A stretch of DNA of 38,740 nucleotides from Acinetobacter sp. ANC 4862. Its GTDB lineage: Bacteria > Pseudomonadota > Gammaproteobacteria > Pseudomonadales > Moraxellaceae. Location: positions 1 through 38,740 of the forward strand of contig NZ_SJXH01000032.1 of NCBI RefSeq assembly GCF_004336635.1, written 5' to 3'. The number at the start of each line of letters is the position of its first letter. Positions within the stretch are counted from its first letter, which is position 1. Position numbers and translations under genes: made by a program. Below are positions 35,215-38,740 of this stretch, one piece after another. The notes under the pieces were generated by a model. The model did no database searches. It was not told the origin of the DNA and saw only the letters and a list, made by a program, of their open reading frames with translations.

Positions 35215-35883
35215 TTATTCAACAAATGATGCTTCTGCATCAGTTGATTCACCCGATGGCTTTGCATCTGCCGCTTTTGCCGATGATTTACCCGCACCAC
35301 CAGTAATAAACTTACTAATTAAATCTTCAAGATCCATAGTACCCTGAGTATTGGCAATACTTTCACCACGTTTCACGTAGTTCAAACCACCACCCGGTAC
35401 CACTTTTAAGTATTTTTCACCCAATAAACCATTGGTCGCCACCATAATATAAGCATCTTCATCAATACTGGTGATGGAGCGCATGTTATCCAAAAGTTGT
35501 TTTTCCATTTCTTTTTGTTTCGCAGGTGTCGCTTCAGTATATTCTGTGCTATAGCGCAGTTCTTCTAAAGCATTGGCTTCCACCGTTTTAAGCTGTTCTT
35601 TATTAAATGAAGTCAGCTTACCATCCAATTCGAAATGTACTGTCGCTAAACGCGATACCGGATCAAGGGTAATGTCAGTTACTCGACCAATTGTGACCCC
35701 ACTCATGGTGACTTTTGCACGCGGTTTTAAACCGTTGACATTGTCAAAACTTGCGGTCATTTCATAGCTATCACGCAGGTTGGTTCCCACCAGGCCACTC
35801 ACTTTCATGGCCAAGAAAAATAATGCAATACCGGTAAGAATGACAAAAATACCTACGGTCAGCTCACTTGTACGTGATTTCAT
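35215..35883 (-). CDS. mlaD: Mla MCE-domain lipid-binding protein MlaD
   Basis: A 222-residue protein (E. coli 183). One N-terminal transmembrane helix (about 8-30, VGIFVILTGIALFFLAM) precedes the MCE domain with SFDNVNGLKPRAKVTMSGVT. The C-terminus has a Ser/Ala/Asp-rich tail (KSSAKAADAKPSGE), longer than in E. coli. MlaD forms a hexameric ring over MlaE. Its ATG shares one base with the mlaE stop. Confidence 0.95.
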   Translation of the reverse strand: MKSRTSELTVGIFVILTGIALFFLAMKVSGLVGTNLRDSYEMTASFDNVNGLKPRAKVTMSGVTIGRVTDITLDPVSRLATVHFELDGKLTSFNKEQLKTVEANALEELRYSTEYTEATPAKQKEMEKQLLDNMRSITSIDEDAYIMVATNGLLGEKYLKVVPGGGLNYVKRGESIANTQGTMDLEDLISKFITGGAGKSSAKAADAKPSGESTDAEASFVE

Positions 35884-36662
35884 TAAACACCTCCAAACAT
35901 GACCGCAGTCAACACAAAATCAGAACCTAAAACACACAATGAGGAATACACGACTGTTCGCGTAGTCGATGTTGCAATCCCTTCAGAAGTCGGCACACAG
36001 GCATAACCCTGATAAACCGCAATCCAGGTACAAAGTAATGCAAAAACTAGACTTTTAATAATAGTGCCGTTGAAAATATCTTTATAGAACTGCACGCTAT
36101 TTTGCATCCCACTCCAGAAAGAACCTTCATCCACCCCTAAAAAATCGACGCCCACCATTTTACCACCCATGATGCCAATGGCACCAAAAATGATCGATAA
36201 CATCGGCAGACTGACAATACCTGCCCATAAACGGGGTGAAACGATACGTTTCAACGGATCGACACCGATCATTTCCATACTGGCCAACTGCTCTGTCGCT
36301 TTCATCAAGCCAATTTCAGCCGTTAAAGCCGAACCGGCACGACCTGCAAACAATAATGCAGCGACGACAGGAGCCAACTCTCTTAATAGCGTTAAAGACA
36401 CCATCGTGCCGAGCATGGCTTCTGAGCCAATATTGACCAAAATGGAATAGCCTTGTAAGCCCAGCACCAAACCAATGAACAAACCTGATACGGCAATAAT
36501 CAATAAAGACATCACGCCAATACGGTGCATTTGGTAAATAAACAGTTTGACCCCGAGCCAGGTCGGCATGGAAAACAGGATTTGTAGCAACATCACCGTT
36601 GCCACACCGATGCCATGTACACGTTCAATGACGCGTCTACCTAATGAGGCAATAGCATTCAT
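35883..36662 (-). CDS. mlaE: ABC transporter permease MlaE
   Basis: A 259-residue permease (E. coli 260) with about five to six hydrophobic segments. It carries the MlaE family text ELAPVVAALLFAGRAGSALT and AEIGLMKATEQLASMEMIGV. It forms the membrane core with MlaF and MlaD. Its start overlaps the mlaF stop by 4 bp. Confidence 0.95.
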   Translation of the reverse strand: MNAIASLGRRVIERVHGIGVATVMLLQILFSMPTWLGVKLFIYQMHRIGVMSLLIIAVSGLFIGLVLGLQGYSILVNIGSEAMLGTMVSLTLLRELAPVVAALLFAGRAGSALTAEIGLMKATEQLASMEMIGVDPLKRIVSPRLWAGIVSLPMLSIIFGAIGIMGGKMVGVDFLGVDEGSFWSGMQNSVQFYKDIFNGTIIKSLVFALLCTWIAVYQGYACVPTSEGIATSTTRTVVYSSLCVLGSDFVLTAVMFGGV

Positions 36663-37477
36663 GAACGCACCTCATCACTTAAATAAGCCTTATGACTAAA
36701 CTGATAATCGACAGGACCTTCGGCAGCACCGGTTAGGAACTGACGGACAAATGCCGATTCATGTTGTTTTAATTCGGCAGGCGTTCCCTCACCCTGAATA
36801 ACCCCTTCAGCGATAATATAGATGTAATCGGCAATCGATAAGGTTTCACCCACATCATGCGAGACAATAATCGTGGTTAAATCCAGTGCTTCACGCAAGG
36901 TTCGAATTAAACGCGTAAGTACCCCTTTCACAATCGGATCTTGTCCAGCAAAGGGTTCATCATACATGATCAGTTCTGGATCAAGCGCAATGGCCCGTGC
37001 CAAGGCGACACGACGGTTCATCCCTCCAGATAGTTCTCCAGGCATAAACTTTTCAGTACCGCGTAAGCCCACCGCTTCCAGTTTAAGTGCCACCAGTTCT
37101 GCAATGAGATGTTCAGGGAGTTTGGTATGCGCACGTAACGGAAAAGCCACGTTTTCATAGACACTCATATCGGTAAACAGAGCACCACTTTGGAACAGCA
37201 TGCCCATACGCGCCCGAGTCGCAAATAATTCTTGGCGCGACATATGTGCAATATCTTTTCCATCCAATAAGACTTGTCCATGGTCTGGAACGAGCTGCCC
37301 TGCAATCAGACGCAGCATGGTTGTCTTACCTGTACCTGAAGGCCCCATAATGGCGGTAATCTGACCACGCCGAATCTTTAAACTGACATGATCAAAAATG
37401 ACACGTTTCCCTCGTTTAAAGCTCAAATCATTGACTTCAATCCAAGATTCAGCTTGTTGAGGTATTTGATTATTCAT
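36659..37477 (-). CDS. mlaF: ABC transporter ATPase MlaF
   Basis: A 272-residue ATPase (E. coli 269). Walker A GPSGTGKT (45-52), signature LSGGM (about 151-155), Walker B LIMYDEP (about 170-176) and H-loop VSHD are complete. It powers MlaFEDB for lipid retrograde or anterograde movement. It is the first gene of the cluster, with about 80 bp of AT-rich DNA before it; a possible -10 box TATAGT lies near 37515, with no good -35 box. Confidence 0.96.
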   Translation of the reverse strand: MNNQIPQQAESWIEVNDLSFKRGKRVIFDHVSLKIRRGQITAIMGPSGTGKTTMLRLIAGQLVPDHGQVLLDGKDIAHMSRQELFATRARMGMLFQSGALFTDMSVYENVAFPLRAHTKLPEHLIAELVALKLEAVGLRGTEKFMPGELSGGMNRRVALARAIALDPELIMYDEPFAGQDPIVKGVLTRLIRTLREALDLTTIIVSHDVGETLSIADYIYIIAEGVIQGEGTPAELKQHESAFVRQFLTGAAEGPVDYQFSHKAYLSDEVRS

Positions 37478-37639
37478 AGCTGAGCGTTTTCCTACATTTT
37501 TTCAGCATGCATACTATAAAAGGATTAAAGTTTAAAATGTTACTTTTAGATAAAAGCTAACCAATCCAGTGAATGTTCTAATGAATTTAATTGTAATTCT
37601 TTTTTTTATAAAAAACAGATATAAAAACAGGACACTGTG
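37478..37639. other. AT-rich intergenic region upstream of mlaF
   Basis: The first part presumably holds the mlaF promoter. The rest is poly-A/T rich with no further gene or dyad seen. Confidence 0.6.
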
Positions 37640-37759
37640 TTACAGAACAGAGTTATAGATATAGTACCCAATATTGCATAACAATAAGGCCAAACCAATA
37701 TAAGGCATAATCACCTCTTGATTAAAATTCCAAATATAATGAGTAGATTCATTGTTCAT
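37640..37759 (-). CDS. Possible small membrane peptide (22 or 39 residues)
   Basis: An ORF from 37759 gives 39 residues. An inner ATG at 37708 gives 22 residues, beginning MPYIGLALLLCNIGYY and ending with a short polar tail. The inner start has AAGAGGTG 4 bp upstream, far better than the outer start. The 22-residue form is almost entirely hydrophobic, as expected of a one-helix membrane peptide. A promoter lies upstream at 37790-37817. No family was recognised. Confidence 0.4.
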   Translation of the reverse strand: MNNESTHYIWNFNQEVIMPYIGLALLLCNIGYYIYNSVL

Positions 37760-37789
37760 ATTTAACGATTTTAAAACAAAACATGATTG

Positions 37790-37817
37790 AGTATACATTT
37801 TTATCTTATAAGATCAA
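37790..37817 (-). promoter_or_regulatory. Promoter before the small membrane peptide
   Basis: TTGATC (37812-37817) and TATACT (37790-37795) on the minus strand are 16 bp apart, and the A/T-rich leader leads into the small ORF. It begins after the helicase terminator, so the small gene would be an independent unit. Confidence 0.5.
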
Positions 37818-37828
37818 AGATTAATCCA

Positions 37829-37858
37829 TAAAAAAACCGGTGTTTCCACCGGTTTTTT
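37829..37858 (-). terminator. Terminator after the DEAD-box helicase gene
   Basis: AACCGGTG and CACCGGTT arms with loop TTTC (about 37835-37854) are flanked by A and T runs on both sides. It ends the minus-strand helicase gene and could act in both directions. Confidence 0.88.
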
Positions 37859-37880
37859 CTATCTAAATCTAACGATTAAA

Positions 37881-38740
37881 TTAGTCGTTAAATTTACGAC
37901 GTGGACGATCTTCGCCACCAAAAGCTGGACGTTCGCCACGTGGTTTGTCATCAAAGCTACGACGTGGACGATCTTCACCACCGAAAGTACGCTTAGGACG
38001 ATCATCGCTGAAAGAACGTTGTGGACGATCACCGAAACCGCCTTCACGACGTGGAGCTGGACGATCACCGAAATCACGACGTGGAGCTGAACGATCACCT
38101 TCACGAGCTGGTTTGTAATCTACACGGTTGCCACGGTTGTCATCATTCGAACGTTGTGGACGATCACCAAAACCGCCTTCACGACGTGGCGTTGGACGAT
38201 CACCGAAATCACGCTTAGGACGATCATCGAAAGAACGTTGTGGACGATCACCGAAACCACCTTCACGACGTGGAGCTGGACGATCACCAAAATCACGTTT
38301 TGGACGGTCATCAAAAGAACGTTGTGGACGATCACCATAACCGCCTTCACGACGTGGCGCTGGACGATCACCGAAATCACGCTTAGGACGATCACCGAAA
38401 TCACGCTTAGGACGATCATTGCCATAAGAAGGACGTTCGCCACGTGGTTTGTCATCGAAGCTACGTTGTGGACGATCATCACCGCCTTCACGACGTTTGA
38501 AGTTGCTTTCGCCTTCAAAACGGCTACGACCACCACCAAAACCACCACGACCGCCATCACGACCACGACCGCCGCCAAAACCGCCACGACCGCCATCACG
38601 ACCACGACCGCCGCCATCACGACTACCGCGTGCAGGAGGTGGAGATGGCTCAAGACCTTCAATTTCAGACACGTTTAAACGTGCATCCAGGAAGTCTTCA
38701 AGCGCACGGATTTTACCGCGTTCACGGTAAGTCGCCAAAG
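37881..38740 (-). CDS. DEAD-box ATP-dependent RNA helicase, C-terminal part (truncated by window edge)
   Basis: Only the last 286 codons are inside the window; the frame runs off the right edge. LATYRERGKIRALEDFLDAR and NVSEIEGLEPSP match the end of the RecA-like core and the start of the tail in RhlE/DeaD-type helicases. The rest is a basic disordered tail: RGG-type text (RDGGRGGFGGGRG, two copies), then repeats of about 28 residues built from DRPKRDFGDRPAPRREGGFG. Such tails bind RNA. These enzymes unwind RNA in ribosome assembly and decay, often in the cold. Exact member (DeaD, RhlE, RhlB) is uncertain. Confidence 0.85.
   Translation of the reverse strand, partial: LATYRERGKIRALEDFLDARLNVSEIEGLEPSPPPARGSRDGGGRGRDGGRGGFGGGRGRDGGRGGFGGGRSRFEGESNFKRREGGDDRPQRSFDDKPRGERPSYGNDRPKRDFGDRPKRDFGDRPAPRREGGYGDRPQRSFDDRPKRDFGDRPAPRREGGFGDRPQRSFDDRPKRDFGDRPTPRREGGFGDRPQRSNDDNRGNRVDYKPAREGDRSAPRRDFGDRPAPRREGGFGDRPQRSFSDDRPKRTFGGEDRPRRSFDDKPRGERPAFGGEDRPRRKFND
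38173..38424 (-). repeat. 84-bp tandem repeats coding for the helicase tail
   Basis: The marker sequence CGCCTTCACGACGTGG (or the CACC variant) recurs at 38173, 38257 and 38341, exactly 84 bp apart, and a diverged copy starts at 38038. Each unit encodes 28 residues (about DRPAPRREGGFGDRPQRSFD plus DRPKRDFG). The copies are near-identical at the DNA level, so number may vary between strains. Confidence 0.85.

Noticed and set aside
38038..38424. CRISPR-like array
   Set aside because: Repeats are in-frame protein-coding units with no unique spacers and an 84-bp period.
38021..38678. Plus-strand and frame-shifted ORFs over the helicase tail
   Set aside because: They are shadows of the repeat-rich minus-strand coding sequence, with Thr/Ile or Val/His low-complexity text.
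1..38740. A new defence, toxin-antitoxin or biosynthetic system
   Set aside because: All longer ORFs fit known core families; no island-like gene cluster, phage or plasmid genes were seen.

Overview
The window looks like a chromosome segment of an Acinetobacter species (Moraxellaceae). Evidence: an AlmA-type long-chain alkane monooxygenase that matches Acinetobacter AlmA along its length, an mlaFEDCB cluster, AT-rich codon use, and the protein-level resemblance of the ribosomal genes. No tRNA, rRNA, CRISPR array, prophage or recognisable defence island was seen. Most of the window is core genome.

Layout: (1) 1-220, the 5' end of an IS4-like (DUF4372-type) transposase gene, cut by the window edge. 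(2) almA on the minus strand, with an upstream region rich in inverted repeats. (3) 1975-15527, one continuous minus-strand S10-spc-alpha block of 28 genes, from rpsJ at the right to rplQ at the left. It has a strong promoter before rpsJ, a large hairpin in the rpsQ-rplN gap, and a putative internal promoter and hairpin before rpsM. It includes secY, rpoA and the short genes rpmJ and rpmD. (4) 15786-17884, a class I glutamine amidotransferase-like gene and a divergent MetC-like PLP lyase. (5) 17918-19500, a HerA-like/DUF853 ATPase gene with a one-base frameshift just after the Walker A motif. (6) 19602-20956, a nitric oxide module: an NsrR-type operator on a promoter, a flavohaemoglobin-like protein without its NAD domain, and nsrR. 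(7) 21058-28082, engB, a decayed stretch, a VOC protein, a DAACS symporter, a tiny Cys/His-rich secreted peptide, tesB and plsB. (8) 28083-34140, a short inverted-repeat element, an SDR-like gene, recG, a frameshifted comF, a translationally coupled LOG-Nudix pair, and corA. (9) 34258-37477, mlaFEDCB on the minus strand. (10) 37640-38740, a possible 22-39 aa membrane peptide and the repeat-rich C-terminus of a DEAD-box RNA helicase that runs off the window.

How the genes work together: the ribosomal block makes about half of the ribosomal proteins plus the RNA polymerase alpha subunit and the SecY translocon. EngB assists 50S assembly. PlsB, TesB and Mla act on phospholipid synthesis, acyl-CoA turnover and outer-membrane lipid asymmetry. 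AlmA feeds long alkanes into lipid metabolism. NsrR probably represses the adjacent globin until nitric oxide is present.

No clearly new multi-gene system is visible. The best leads are the reductase-less globin under an NsrR operator, the spc-leader hairpin, two tiny secreted or membrane peptides, and two single-base frameshifts that may be real or may be assembly errors.
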